The notes below the pieces were generated by a model. That model searched no databases. It was not told the DNA's origin and worked only from the letters and a program-made list of their open reading frames with translations. A stretch of DNA of 41,742 nucleotides from Candidatus Kuenenia stuttgartensis (GTDB taxonomy: Bacteria > Planctomycetota > Planctomycetia > Pirellulales > UBA1268), in contig CAMCQY010000016.1 in NCBI GenBank assembly GCA_945877135.1, positions 1-41,742 on the forward strand. The letters are read 5' to 3'. The translations under genes and the position numbers were made by a program. Of this stretch, positions 15,882 to 25,164 are shown in pieces. Position 1 is the first letter of the stretch; every line of letters starts with the position of its first letter.

Positions 15882-16763
15882 ATGAAGCGGGCTTTCGCAG
15901 GAATTGTCGTGTCCGGTGTTGTCGCCTGCATCGGCTGTGGGCCGACCAGGGTGGTCGCGCCCGGGGCCGATGCTGAGGCGGCAGGCAAAATTCGCGCGAC
16001 TCTTGTTTCCGCATCGTCGGCCGGTGACTCAGCCGAGTCTGCGACGGCTGCAACCGGCACCGGGTGGGGCACGCTGAAGGGCCGGTTCACGTTTGCCGGA
16101 TCGGCTCCGCAGGCAAAGGCCCTGGTCGTGGACAAGGACACCGAGGTCTGCTCGATGGGCGGCATGAAATTGCTCGACCGTTCGTTGCTGGTGGATTCCT
16201 CGACTAAGGGACTGTCCAACGTAGTGGTGTTCGCAAGGAAGACAGGCCGCGTCAAAACCGCGGCCGCCGAGGCGGCGCTGGTATTCGACCAGAAAAACTG
16301 CGAATTCCTTTCGCCAGTGTTTGCCGCGCGTGTCGGCCAGACGGTCGAGGTTCGCAACAGCGACCCGATCGGCCACAACACCAATATCGCGGGGACGGCG
16401 TTTAACCAACTGATTCCGGCTGGGCAGGGCACCGCCTACAAGCCTGATGCCGAGACGGGCATGCCAACGATGGTCACCTGCAACATCCATCCTTGGATGA
16501 AGGCCTACGCCGTGTTTCGCAAGGACGGCTACGTCGCCGTCAGTGGTGCAGACGGGTCGTTTACGATCCCCGATCTGCCGGCTGGCGAGACGATCGAATT
16601 CCAAGTCTGGCACGAGCGTTCGGGTGGCCCCAACGGCGCCGTGGGCCTCGAGAAGCCCGAACTGAAATGGACGCCGAAAGGTCGCTTTCAGGTCAAGCTT
16701 GAGCCCGACGAGGTCAAGGACCTTGGTACCCTGGAGATTCCTGCAGGAGTTGTCGGCGGGTGA
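15882..16763 (+). CDS. Blue-copper lipoprotein, paralogue of the preceding cupredoxin
   Basis: A protein of 293 residues. The N-terminus is a lipoprotein-type signal with two possible lipid-bearing cysteines (VVAC16 and IGC19). The copper site repeats that of its neighbour: His165 in DPIGHNTNI and Cys200, His203 and Met206 in CNIHPWM, followed by the same beta domain (AVSGADGSFTIPDLPAGE). The two proteins share further matching blocks (WGTxKGRF, GLxNVVVF, LIPAG), so they arose by tandem duplication. One is predicted soluble and this one membrane-tethered, which could give a fixed and a mobile carrier in the same chain (inference). Six bases separate it from the upstream gene. Confidence 0.87.
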   Translation: MKRAFAGIVVSGVVACIGCGPTRVVAPGADAEAAGKIRATLVSASSAGDSAESATAATGTGWGTLKGRFTFAGSAPQAKALVVDKDTEVCSMGGMKLLDRSLLVDSSTKGLSNVVVFARKTGRVKTAAAEAALVFDQKNCEFLSPVFAARVGQTVEVRNSDPIGHNTNIAGTAFNQLIPAGQGTAYKPDAETGMPTMVTCNIHPWMKAYAVFRKDGYVAVSGADGSFTIPDLPAGETIEFQVWHERSGGPNGAVGLEKPELKWTPKGRFQVKLEPDEVKDLGTLEIPAGVVGG

Positions 16764-16869
16764 ACAGCAGTACCCAGGCGATGCGCATGGACGAACTTTC
16801 ACAAACAGACTTTCACAACCCGTCTTCCACCATTCTTTCCTTCCCCAATTTGCTTAACAGGCCGCTTCG

Positions 16870-18108
16870 ATGAACAGGTTTTCGCGGATTGCGTTCCTGC
16901 TTGCCGCCGGATGCCTTCTTTCCGCCGGATGCGGGAAAACGCCCAACGCCTCCTACCGGCTCAACATGGTTGAGGCCACGAAGCAGCGGCTCACAACCGA
17001 ACAAGAGCAGCAGGTCGCGACGGTGCTGCTGGCGATGTTCGGCACCCCGGACGATCCGGTCGCGCTCCCGGAGTTTGGGCTCGATGAGGCTAAACTCCGC
17101 CTGGCCAGCGGACCTGTTCGTAGCGATATCGTTGGTCGGAAGAACGGCCTTTACCGGGAGCACTGTGCCCACTGCCATGGTGTCACGGGGGATGGAATGG
17201 GGCCGACGGCCGCCTTTCTCAACCCGTATCCTCGCGACTACCGCCCCGGTGTGTTCAAGTTCAAGAGCACCGAGCGGGCCGACAAGCCGACCCATGCCGA
17301 CCTTCTTCGCATCCTGCGGAATGGAATCGCCGGCACGTCGATGCCTTCATTCGCTCTGCTCAGCGAGCCACAGATCGACGCGCTCGCCGAATATGTCAAA
17401 TACCTGAGCATTCGTGGTGAAACCGAACTGTCCCTGATGCGGGCCTTCTTCGAACTCGACGACGATGCCCAGGGCAAACTGCCAGAGACCAGGGAATTCC
17501 TGGTTGACGAGATGGCCGGCCCGATCGCCGAGAAATGGAAGTCGGCAGCCGCCGCGCAGATCGCCGTGCCCGACATGCCTGCGGACATCGATCTCGTGGC
17601 GTCGATCGCCAAGGGGCGCGAACTCTTTTATGGCGACAAGGCCAACTGCGTGAAGTGCCACGGCGTCACGGGGTTGGGCGATGGTCAGGCCAACGATTAC
17701 GACGACTGGAACAAGGCGATCGTCGAGATCAACAAGGAGATCAAGGGTGGCCTTGCCAAGGCAGGTGAGACATCCACTTCCGGCATGTCTGCCGAGGATG
17801 CTGCGGAGCATCGCAAACAGGTGGCATGGCTCGGCAAGTTCTCGCACGTTGTCGACGGAGATGCGCTGACTCCAAGGACCATTCCGCCGCGGAATCTGCG
17901 TCTCGGTGTCTACCGTGGCGGTCGCCGGCCGCTCGATCTCTACTACCGCATCCACGCCGGCATCAACGGGGCTCCGATGCCGGCCGCCAAGGGCACGGTT
18001 CCGCCCGAAGACATCTGGCACATCGTCAACTACATCCGTTCTCTCCCTTACGAGTTCGACGGTGAACTCGGAGCGGACCGGCCGATGGTCGCCAGAGACA
18101 GGTTCTAA
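16870..18108 (+). CDS. Dihaem cytochrome c lipoprotein
   Basis: A protein of 412 residues. The signal ends in the lipobox LLSAGC, so the protein should be lipid-anchored on the periplasmic side. Two c-haem motifs are visible: CAHCHG from residue 99, within YREHCAHCHGVTGDGMGPTA, and CVKCHG from residue 260, within GDKANCVKCHGVTGLGDG. Each is followed by a Met-containing cytochrome c fold (GTSMPSFALL and GAPMPAAKGTV supply the likely axial Met). Many oxidases of this type use a cytochrome c fused to subunit II. Here subunit II lacks such a domain, and this protein, encoded just upstream, probably delivers the electrons. The upstream gap of about 100 bases carries ACTTTCACAA twice (16795 and 16809). 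Confidence 0.93.
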   Translation: MNRFSRIAFLLAAGCLLSAGCGKTPNASYRLNMVEATKQRLTTEQEQQVATVLLAMFGTPDDPVALPEFGLDEAKLRLASGPVRSDIVGRKNGLYREHCAHCHGVTGDGMGPTAAFLNPYPRDYRPGVFKFKSTERADKPTHADLLRILRNGIAGTSMPSFALLSEPQIDALAEYVKYLSIRGETELSLMRAFFELDDDAQGKLPETREFLVDEMAGPIAEKWKSAAAAQIAVPDMPADIDLVASIAKGRELFYGDKANCVKCHGVTGLGDGQANDYDDWNKAIVEINKEIKGGLAKAGETSTSGMSAEDAAEHRKQVAWLGKFSHVVDGDALTPRTIPPRNLRLGVYRGGRRPLDLYYRIHAGINGAPMPAAKGTVPPEDIWHIVNYIRSLPYEFDGELGADRPMVARDRF

Positions 18109-18193
18109 ATCGCGGTTCCATTGAACATCACGCGGGCAGCCGTGTCAGCAAAACGAATAACCGAAACCGGAAACAGCAGAAAGTAGCAGTGCA

Positions 18194-18994
18194 ATGGGCA
18201 GCCGACTCGGTGGCATCTTCTGGAGTCTGATCTTCCTCGCCGTGCCGGTGCTCGGCGTGGCAACGTTCGCAATCGCTCCGTCGTACAACATCTGGCTGCC
18301 CAAGAACGTGTCGGAACATGGTTCGTCGATCGACGGACTGTTTTACTTCATCCTGGCACTGACAGGCGTCGTGTTCATTGCCACAGAAGGCCTCCTGTTC
18401 TGGTTCATATGGAAATACGACGCCGCGAAGGCGAAGGGGCCGGCAACCTACATTCATGGCAGCCACACGCTCGAGGTGGTGTGGACGATCATCCCGGCCG
18501 CCACCCTGCTGTTTCTGGCGATCTATCAGATGAACACCTGGGCCGACGTGAAGATGCGTCGGCCGGCGATGGCCCCGACGGTGGAGGTGGTCGCCAGGCA
18601 GTTCGAGTGGCGGCTGCGGTATCCGGGTCGGGATGGCATGCTCGGCACCAGAGACGACCTGTTTCTGACCAACGACCTGCACCTGCCGGTGGATGAGGAT
18701 ATTCTCATCCAGCTCAAGAGCATGGACGTCCTGCACAGCTTTTTCCTGCCGAACTTCCGCATCAAGCAGGATGCCGTGCCGGGCATGAAGATTCCTGTCT
18801 GGTTCAAGGCGAAGGAAACCGGACAGTTTGACATTGTCTGCGCCGAACTCTGCGGCTGGGGCCACTACAAGATGAAGGGGCGGGTGACAATCGAGTCCCG
18901 TGCCGATTTTGACCGCTGGCTGGAGGAGACGTACGCCCGTCAGGAAGCCACGCAGCCTGCCCCCGAAGATACCGTCGCTGCCGCGGCCGACTGA
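18194..18994 (+). CDS. coxB: Cytochrome c oxidase subunit II (CuA)
   Basis: A protein of 266 residues that receives electrons at the binuclear CuA centre on the periplasmic face. Two N-terminal membrane helices (about residues 8-28 and 50-73, with a further hydrophobic stretch to 112) precede the cupredoxin domain. CuA ligands are complete: His181 in DVLHSFFLPNFR, then Cys216, Glu218, Cys220, His224 and Met227 in CAELCGWGHYKM. An aromatic QFEWRLRYPG segment matches the usual electron-entry region. No cytochrome c domain follows, so it is not a caa3-type fusion. No good ribosome binding site is visible before the ATG. It is followed by coxA after 54 bases. Confidence 0.96.
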   Translation: MGSRLGGIFWSLIFLAVPVLGVATFAIAPSYNIWLPKNVSEHGSSIDGLFYFILALTGVVFIATEGLLFWFIWKYDAAKAKGPATYIHGSHTLEVVWTIIPAATLLFLAIYQMNTWADVKMRRPAMAPTVEVVARQFEWRLRYPGRDGMLGTRDDLFLTNDLHLPVDEDILIQLKSMDVLHSFFLPNFRIKQDAVPGMKIPVWFKAKETGQFDIVCAELCGWGHYKMKGRVTIESRADFDRWLEETYARQEATQPAPEDTVAAAAD

Positions 18995-19048
18995 GATTAC
19001 CGACACCAATCAAAGACTGTTCTTTTCGCCTGTTTTTTGGAGAGATTT

Positions 19049-20863
19049 ATGAGCACCGCCACAGCGTCCACGCTCTCGCACGGCACGGCCACGAGCCTGC
19101 CTCCCGCCCGCAAACCGCGGCCGGTGGCGGAGTTCCTGTCCACCTACGTCTTCTCGAAAGACCACAAGGTGATCGGGCTGCAGTTCCTCTTTTCCACGTT
19201 GCTGTGGTTTCTGATCGGCGGACTGCTGGCCCTTGCCGTCCGCTGGCAGATCGCCTGGCCATGGTCCGACGTGCCGGTGCTCGGGAAACTGTTCGCCCAG
19301 CAGGGCGGCCAAATGGCGCCCGAGTTCTACACCATGCTCTTCACGATGCACGCCACCGTGATGATCTTCCTCGTGATCATTCCGATCCTTGCCGGTGCCT
19401 TCGGCAACTTCCTGATTCCGCTCATGATCGGCGCCGACGACATGGCCTTTCCGACGCTCAATATGCTTTCGTACTGGTTCATGTGGCCGGCGTTCTTGCT
19501 CTTTGGCGCAAGCTTTTTCGTCGAGGGTGGGGCCGCCTCGAGTGGCTGGACGAGTTACCCGCCGCTCTCCACCAACGTCAATTCGGCGCCCGGAAGTGGA
19601 TGGGGTCAGACTCTCTGGCTGCTCGGCCTGACGATGGTGGGTGTTTCGAGCATGCTCGGCAGCGTCAACTACATGACGACCATCATCCTGATGCGGGCTC
19701 CCGGCATGACGATGTTCCGCCTGCCGATGACGATCTGGGCGATGTTCATCACCGCCGTTCTGCAGGCTTTCGCCCTCCCGGTGCTGACGGCGGCCGGCTT
19801 CATGCAACTCACCGATCGGATGATCGGCACCGGGTTTTTCACGCCCGAGGGCAACGTGGTCAACAACTCGCTCGCGAGCACCGGCGGCGGACAACCGCTG
19901 CTCTGGCAGCACCTCTTCTGGTTCTACAGCCACCCGGCCGTCTACATCATGATTCTGCCGGCGATGGGCATGGTGTCGGACATCCTCACCACGTTCGCCC
20001 GGAAGCCGCTTTTCGGCTACCGGCCGATGGTCTACTCGATCGCCGGAATCGCCGGACTGGGCTTCATCGTCTGGGGACACCACATGTTCATGTCGGGCAT
20101 GAATCCCGCCTTGGGCATCACCTTCATGGTGTCCACGATGATGATCGCCCTGCCCAGCGCCGTGAAGACGTTCAACTGGCTGGGCACCGTGTGGGGTGGG
20201 CGGATCCAGTTCACCACGTCGATGCTCTTCGCCCTGTCGTTTGTGTCGATGTTCATCATCGGCGGCCTGTCGGGCATCTTCATGGCCGCCACGCCCGTTG
20301 ACATCTTCATCCACGATACCTATTTCATCGTGGCACACTTCCATTACGTGCTCTTTGCCGGCACCGCCATGGGTGTCTGGGCGGCGATCTACTTCTGGTT
20401 TCCGAAGATGTTCGGCCGCACGATGAATGAGTTTTGGGGCAAGGTGCACTTCTTCCTCACATTCATCTTCTTGAACGGCACCTTCTTCACGATGCACATC
20501 CTCGGCGCGGTTGGCTTTCCCCGCCGCCTCGCCGATGCCTACCACTACGAGACGTTCCATCATCTGCAGCCCCTCAATGCCTTCATGACCTACTGCGCCA
20601 TTGGCATGGTTGCGTCGCAGATCATCTTTGCGGCGAATTTCTTCTGGAGCATGTTCTTCGGCCCGATCGCGGGACGAAATCCGTGGAACAGCAACACACT
20701 GGAATGGTCCGCTCCGAGCCCGCCGGGGCACGGCAACTTTGACTTCCAGCCCGTGGTTTATCGCGGTCCCTATGAATACTCGGTGCCCGGTGTCGAGAAG
20801 GGCCACCTCATGCAGACCGATCCCCCCAACGCCTTGGCCACCGCCGCTGCAGCTGCCCATTAG
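19049..20863 (+). CDS. coxA: Cytochrome c oxidase subunit I, A2-type haem-copper oxidase
   Basis: A protein of 604 residues, the catalytic subunit that reduces oxygen and pumps protons. Metal ligands: His101 and His432 for the low-spin haem, His430 for the high-spin haem, and His295, His344 and His345 for CuB, with Tyr299 available for the His-Tyr crosslink. The helix VI motif is YSHPAVY: the Glu of A1 enzymes (HPEVY) is Ala297, and Tyr293-Ser294 give the signature of A2 oxidases such as those of Thermus and Rhodothermus. The N-terminus has a short cytoplasmic tail. GGAG six bases before 19049 supports this start over the TTG at 19037. Part of the coxB-coxA-ctaA-ctaB-coxC order. Confidence 0.97.
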   Translation: MSTATASTLSHGTATSLPPARKPRPVAEFLSTYVFSKDHKVIGLQFLFSTLLWFLIGGLLALAVRWQIAWPWSDVPVLGKLFAQQGGQMAPEFYTMLFTMHATVMIFLVIIPILAGAFGNFLIPLMIGADDMAFPTLNMLSYWFMWPAFLLFGASFFVEGGAASSGWTSYPPLSTNVNSAPGSGWGQTLWLLGLTMVGVSSMLGSVNYMTTIILMRAPGMTMFRLPMTIWAMFITAVLQAFALPVLTAAGFMQLTDRMIGTGFFTPEGNVVNNSLASTGGGQPLLWQHLFWFYSHPAVYIMILPAMGMVSDILTTFARKPLFGYRPMVYSIAGIAGLGFIVWGHHMFMSGMNPALGITFMVSTMMIALPSAVKTFNWLGTVWGGRIQFTTSMLFALSFVSMFIIGGLSGIFMAATPVDIFIHDTYFIVAHFHYVLFAGTAMGVWAAIYFWFPKMFGRTMNEFWGKVHFFLTFIFLNGTFFTMHILGAVGFPRRLADAYHYETFHHLQPLNAFMTYCAIGMVASQIIFAANFFWSMFFGPIAGRNPWNSNTLEWSAPSPPGHGNFDFQPVVYRGPYEYSVPGVEKGHLMQTDPPNALATAAAAAH

Positions 20864-20884
20864 AAAGCTATCCAGAGAAGCGGC

Positions 20885-21889
20885 ATGTCTCGATCTCAAG
20901 CAGACGCACCGAAGAGCAGCCTCACCCATGCGGTGGCGTGCGTTCTTGTTGCGGTGACGGCCGTGCTGCTCTGCTTCGGGGCGCTCGTTACTACGTTCGA
21001 CGCGGCCATGGCTGTGCCCGATTGGCCGGGCACCTATGGCCACAACATGTTTCTGTTCCCTTTGGCGGAATGGTTTTATGGCCCCTGGGATCTGTTTCTG
21101 GAGCACGGCCACAGGCTGCTGGGCGCACTTGTCGGGATGATCTCTTTGGTATTGGCGGCGGTGGTCTGGAGAACCCACCAGAGTCCTGCTGTGCGGGGCT
21201 TGGCCGCCGCGGCGGTGCTGCTCGTGGTGGTGCAGGGCGTGCTCGGCGGCGCCCGGGTGCTGCTCGACGACAAGACGGTGGCCAAGGTCCACGCCTGCAC
21301 GGGACCGTTGTTCTTCGCCGTGGCCGTTGCTATCGCCACGCTGACCCGCCGATCCTCTTCCAGCCAGTCGGTCACCTCGCCTGCGGCCGTGCGTTCAGCG
21401 GGTGGGCTCGCGCTGGCCAGCTATGTGCAACTCGTGGCCGGCGCCCAACTGCGGCACCTCGATGCCTCTGTCGACCCGTCCACATTTCGCTGGCTGGTGG
21501 CGTTTCACCTTGCCGGCGCGGCGACTGTGGCAGCGCTTGCCGTCGCGGCCGTGCTCTGCACCCGCTCGGGTGGGCAGCCGATTGCCCGTCGCTGGTCGCT
21601 GGCGATTCTGCTGCTTGTCGGATGTCAACTCGCGCTCGGCGTGGGTGCGTGGGTCGTCAACTGGGGGCTTCCATCGGGTTGGCTCCCAGCGTCGTGGGTG
21701 TTCTCCGATCCCCTCTTGGCTCGTAGCGTCTGGGGGGCAACGGTCGTCACGGGCCATGTCGTCCTCGGCATGATGATCCTGGGAGCCTCGGTGGTGCTGT
21801 CGATCGCGACTGGCGTGCTGCGTTCCGCGGTGAAATCGACAGTCCGGCCACAGCAGGCTGACCGGCTCCGCGAAAGGGCATTCGCATGA
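20885..21889 (+). CDS. ctaA: Haem A synthase, CtaA/Cox15 family
   Basis: A protein of 334 residues, all-membrane, with about eight helices. It converts haem O to haem A for the oxidase. The family's four histidines are visible in EHGHRLLGALVG, KVHACTGPLFF, AFHLAGAA and VTGHVVLGM, in two half-repeats as expected. The N-terminal VPDWPGTYGHNM segment is also typical. It starts 21 bases after coxA and ends in a four-base ATGA overlap with ctaB, so the two steps of haem A formation are translationally coupled. Confidence 0.92.
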   Translation: MSRSQADAPKSSLTHAVACVLVAVTAVLLCFGALVTTFDAAMAVPDWPGTYGHNMFLFPLAEWFYGPWDLFLEHGHRLLGALVGMISLVLAAVVWRTHQSPAVRGLAAAAVLLVVVQGVLGGARVLLDDKTVAKVHACTGPLFFAVAVAIATLTRRSSSSQSVTSPAAVRSAGGLALASYVQLVAGAQLRHLDASVDPSTFRWLVAFHLAGAATVAALAVAAVLCTRSGGQPIARRWSLAILLLVGCQLALGVGAWVVNWGLPSGWLPASWVFSDPLLARSVWGATVVTGHVVLGMMILGASVVLSIATGVLRSAVKSTVRPQQADRLRERAFA

Positions 21890-22881
21890 CACCCCCGCCC
21901 GACTTCGCGTCTGATTTCACGGTGGCGACGTTCGTGCCGACGGCAGGCCCGATGCCGATGCACCCCTCCGATTCGACACGGGTGCGCAGCAGGGTCGCGA
22001 TGATCGCAGCCGATATTTCCCGTCTCACCCGCCCTCGGATCGCGGTCATGGTTCTGGCCACGGTCGTAGCCGGCATGTGGCTTACGGCAGGCCGCGGCGT
22101 TGGTGGCACCGCGCTGTTCTGGCTCCTGCTGGGAACGACCCTGGTCGCCGCCAGTTCCAGCATTGCCAATCAGATTCTGGAGCGGGATGCAGACCGCCTC
22201 ATGCCGCGTACCGCCCGCCGGCCGATCGCGGCGGGCAGGCTGAGCGTGCCGACCGCGACGATGCTGGCAACCCTGCTGGTGGCCGCCGGCGGACTGATGA
22301 TCACGCTCGCCGCCGGCTGGCAGCCAGCAGTTGCGGCGTTGGCGACATGGATCCTCTACGTCGTCGTGTATACCCCGATGAAGATGCGGTCGCCGCTCAA
22401 CACGGCCGTGGGCGCCGTATCGGGTGCCTTGCCAGTGGCCATTGGCTGGCTGGCGGCGGACGGTCCGGCGCGTCTGGCTGCGGGAGACGCGGCGGGGGCC
22501 CTCGCAGTGGCGGCCCTGGGCACCGTGCTCTACCTCTGGCAGTTCCCCCATTTTATGGCGATCGCCTGGCTCTACCGGAGCCAATACGCGGCGGCAGGGA
22601 TGCGGATGTTGACCGTTGACGATCCCAGCGGCCTCCGAGCCGCCGGACAGGCGCTCGCGGCGAGCCTGGCGATGCTGCCTGTGAGCCTTGTGCTGGCCGT
22701 GCCGTCGGGCAGCATCCGGCTGTTTCTGGCGGCAGCGATCGCCTCCCTCGTTTATGCTGTGGCCACGGGCAGTTTCGCCGTTCGCCGGGATGACGCCTCC
22801 GCCCGCACGCTTTTGTTCACATCACTCGGCACCCTGCTGGCGCTGCTGACAGCCTCGGTCGTGTTTGGCCCGCCGGTCTGA
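21886..22881 (+). CDS. ctaB: Protohaem IX farnesyltransferase (haem O synthase)
   Basis: A protein of 331 residues. It transfers a farnesyl group to haem B to give haem O, the step before CtaA. The prenyltransferase signature is clear: [20 protein letters not shown] (an Asp-rich loop with the arginine pair), then [20 protein letters not shown] and LPVAIGW. Eight or nine membrane helices follow in the usual order. The N-terminus carries about 40 residues of extra polar sequence, so a start inside it (Met at residues 23, 25 or 39) is possible. The overlap with ctaA (ATGA) favours the first ATG. Confidence 0.93.
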   Translation: MTPPPDFASDFTVATFVPTAGPMPMHPSDSTRVRSRVAMIAADISRLTRPRIAVMVLATVVAGMWLTAGRGVGGTALFWLLLGTTLVAASSSIANQILERDADRLMPRTARRPIAAGRLSVPTATMLATLLVAAGGLMITLAAGWQPAVAALATWILYVVVYTPMKMRSPLNTAVGAVSGALPVAIGWLAADGPARLAAGDAAGALAVAALGTVLYLWQFPHFMAIAWLYRSQYAAAGMRMLTVDDPSGLRAAGQALAASLAMLPVSLVLAVPSGSIRLFLAAAIASLVYAVATGSFAVRRDDASARTLLFTSLGTLLALLTASVVFGPPV

Positions 22882-22894
22882 GCCTGATGCTTTC

Positions 22895-22930
22895 CCAGAC
22901 GACTCCCCAGACGATTCTCCAGACGACTCC
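22895..22930 (+). repeat. Three tandem 12-bp repeats before coxC
   Basis: The unit CCAGACGACTCC occurs at 22895-22906, 22907-22918 (two mismatches: CCAGACGATTCT) and 22919-22930. The copies lie between ctaB and the ATG of coxC. Read in the coxC frame they would encode Pro-Asp-Asp-Ser repeats if translation began upstream at the TTG at 22865. Confidence 0.75.
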
Positions 22931-22945
22931 CGAGTACGCACCGAC

Positions 22946-23956
22946 ATGAACGCTTCCGCGATCTCCCTGCCGCACGGCCACGACGGCCACTCGCACAGCC
23001 ACGATGACGGCCACCATGATGGCCACGGCCATCACGGCCCGGTCCTGCAGTACCAGCCCGGCCTGCCGCTCTCCCGCGGCAAACTCATCATGTGGCTGTT
23101 TCTTTCCACGGAGATCATGTTCTTTGCGGCCCTCCTCGGCAGCTATGTCGTGCTGCGGTTCGGTGCTCCCGTCTGGCCGAAGCCCCACCATGTGCACCTC
23201 AGCGAACCGATCGGCGCGTTCAACACGTTCGTGCTCATCTGCTCGAGTGTCACGATCGTGCTCGCCCTCGAGTCGGCCCGCGCCAACAAGGCGGGGCAGG
23301 CCAAGCTTTGGATGCTTCTCACGCTCCTGCTCGGTACGCTCTTCCTGGGCGTGAAGGGCTACGAATACCAAGCCAAGTTTTCCCACGGCATCTTTCCTCA
23401 GTCGCCGCGGAGCCGCATTTACGAGAAACCCGACCTCTACTACGGCTCGGCCGTCCGAGCCCGGCTCGGTGACCCGGTCATCATCGACAAACTTAAGGAA
23501 CTCGACGACACGCCTGCCGACAAACTCACGGCTGAACAGGTCTCCGCCAGGGCGAGGTTGCAACAGATCCGCAAAATGGTTGCCAGCCCTGAGCAACAGG
23601 CGTTCGATCTGGCCGTGGTGGCCGATCAGGTGATGCCGCTGCCTACGGAAGGACCGGGGGGATCGCATGCTGGAGATGGCGGAGGCCATGGCGGTCATGC
23701 CAGCGGCCTCAACGACATCTTCCCGTGGCTCAAACTTCCTGCCGTGATCCCCGGTGGCAATATGTGGGCCAGCACCTACTTCCTCCTCACCGGTTTCCAT
23801 GCCATCCACGTATTGGTTGGGTTGATCGTGTTTACGATCCTCCTGGGTTACAAACTCGGTCCCAAGGATGCCGGCAAGATCGAGAACGCCGGCCTCTACT
23901 GGCACTTCGTCGATCTGGTGTGGATCTTCCTGTTTCCGCTGCTCTATTTGTTCTGA
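22946..23956 (+). CDS. coxC: Cytochrome c oxidase subunit III with large internal insertion
   Basis: A protein of 336 residues. The subunit III membrane helices are visible at about residues 46-70, 92-110, 120-138, 272-300 and 316-336 (motifs [30 protein letters not shown] and [19 protein letters not shown]). Between the third helix and FHAIHVL lies an insertion of about 120 residues (145-268) with a charged helical part and a His/Gly stretch. The first 32 residues are also His-rich ([19 protein letters not shown]). An in-frame TTG at 22865 overlapping ctaB would add 27 Asp/Pro/Ser-rich residues. No ribosome binding site clearly decides between the starts. Confidence 0.92.
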   Translation: MNASAISLPHGHDGHSHSHDDGHHDGHGHHGPVLQYQPGLPLSRGKLIMWLFLSTEIMFFAALLGSYVVLRFGAPVWPKPHHVHLSEPIGAFNTFVLICSSVTIVLALESARANKAGQAKLWMLLTLLLGTLFLGVKGYEYQAKFSHGIFPQSPRSRIYEKPDLYYGSAVRARLGDPVIIDKLKELDDTPADKLTAEQVSARARLQQIRKMVASPEQQAFDLAVVADQVMPLPTEGPGGSHAGDGGGHGGHASGLNDIFPWLKLPAVIPGGNMWASTYFLLTGFHAIHVLVGLIVFTILLGYKLGPKDAGKIENAGLYWHFVDLVWIFLFPLLYLF

Positions 23957-23963
23957 GGTATTC

Positions 23964-24482
23964 ATGAGCGATCACGACATCCACGCTGCCCATGCTCACG
24001 GTCCCATCACCAGGGTCGGCGACATCCCTGCGCATGACGACCACGACCACGCCGGCCACGCGCACGAGTCTGGCCATGACCAAGGCCATGGGGGCATCGG
24101 CAAGTATCTGCTGGTGTTTCTCGCCCTCTGCGGACTCACGACGATGTCGTTCCTCACCTACTCTTCCGTTTGGCCCTGGAGGGATCAGCCGCATGTCGGC
24201 TGGGCCTTCATGATGGCTGTGTCGTGCACGAAGGCGATGCTCGTGGTCCTCTTCTTTATGCACGTCTTCTGGGAGGCCAACTGGAAGTACGTGCTCACGA
24301 TTCCTGCCGCCATGATGGCAATCTTTCTCGCCCTCATGCTTGTGCCCGACGTGGGCATGCGGAACCGCATGGTGTCTCAGGAACGGGCCCTGCACATGGC
24401 CCGCACCTCGGACGTGCGGCTGATGGAACAGGCGGCCGAGGCCAAGGCCCTCGCCGAGCTCGCCGAACCGGCGGCTCATTAG
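23964..24482 (+). CDS. Cytochrome c oxidase subunit IV-like protein, His-rich N-terminus
   Basis: A protein of 172 residues. Three membrane helices (about residues 48-66, 78-100 and 106-126) with KAMLVVLFFMHVFWEANWKY match the bacterial caa3-type subunit IV (COX4_pro family), a small structural subunit of the oxidase. The N-terminal 45 residues are unusually His/Asp-rich (HDDHDHAGHAHESGHDQGHG) and could bind copper. The C-terminus is a charged helix. GAGG lies five bases before the ATG at 23964, only seven bases after coxC. Confidence 0.88.
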   Translation: MSDHDIHAAHAHGPITRVGDIPAHDDHDHAGHAHESGHDQGHGGIGKYLLVFLALCGLTTMSFLTYSSVWPWRDQPHVGWAFMMAVSCTKAMLVVLFFMHVFWEANWKYVLTIPAAMMAIFLALMLVPDVGMRNRMVSQERALHMARTSDVRLMEQAAEAKALAELAEPAAH

Positions 24483-24495
24483 ACCGGTGTTCATC

Positions 24496-25164
24496 ATGCG
24501 AAGCAGTGTCGAGCGAGGATGGGCCGTCAGCCTGATGCTGCTGGCCGCTCTCGGCTGTAGCAGGGGCGAACAACAAACGGTGGCCACCGCGCCGCCGGCT
24601 GCCCGTGATGAGCCGCCGCTGCCAGCACCTGAGCGGATGCCGCCGGGCAAAGTCGCCGCGTCTTTCACGCTCACCGAACGCAGCGGCAAGCCATTCGACT
24701 CTGCGTCGCTCCGCGGCAAGGTCTGGCTGGCAAGCGTGTTTTTCGCCAACTGTCCGGGACCCTGCTTTCGCGAGAACCAGGCGGTTGCCGACATCCTGCG
24801 AAACATTCCCGATCCCGACTTCATGGCCGTGAGCGTCACCTGCGATCCGGAGAACGACACGCCCGAGTCGCTTCGCCGCTACGCCGACCGGTTCGAGGCC
24901 GACCCTGCCCGCTGGAAGTTTCTCACCGGCGACATGGCAACGATCAAAGAGATCGCCAACGGCACATTCCTGTTGCCCGCCGAGGTGGGCGTGCACTCGG
25001 AGCGAGGCGTGGTCTTTGATCGCGAGGGGCGTCTGCGGGGCAGCTACCATCTGCTTCAGCCCGACCGCGTGCAACTGCTCGAGAAACTGATCCGCGACGT
25101 GCTCGCGGAACCGGCCGCAAGTACGCCATCAAACACCCCCAACAAGGGAACTCCTGCCGGATGA
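24496..25164 (+). CDS. Sco1/SenC copper-delivery lipoprotein
   Basis: A protein of 222 residues. The signal ends in LLAALGC, giving a lipid anchor at Cys21. The thioredoxin-like domain has the Sco copper motif CPGPC (Cys86, Cys90) in VFFANCPGPCFRENQ and the distal His167 in VGVHSERGVVFD, so both parts of the copper site are present. Sco proteins load or reduce the CuA centre of subunit II. A GTG at 24487 is an alternative start adding three residues. The stop overlaps the next start by four bases. Its place after the oxidase subunits fits assembly of this oxidase. Confidence 0.92.
   Translation: MRSSVERGWAVSLMLLAALGCSRGEQQTVATAPPAARDEPPLPAPERMPPGKVAASFTLTERSGKPFDSASLRGKVWLASVFFANCPGPCFRENQAVADILRNIPDPDFMAVSVTCDPENDTPESLRRYADRFEADPARWKFLTGDMATIKEIANGTFLLPAEVGVHSERGVVFDREGRLRGSYHLLQPDRVQLLEKLIRDVLAEPAASTPSNTPNKGTPAG

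Noticed and set aside
19010-21292. A 760-residue open frame on the minus strand
   Set aside because: It is antisense to coxA and ctaA and is dominated by His, Arg and Gln, the pattern of a shadow frame.
22895-22930. Possible CRISPR-like array
   Set aside because: Units are 12 bp, directly tandem and have no spacers.
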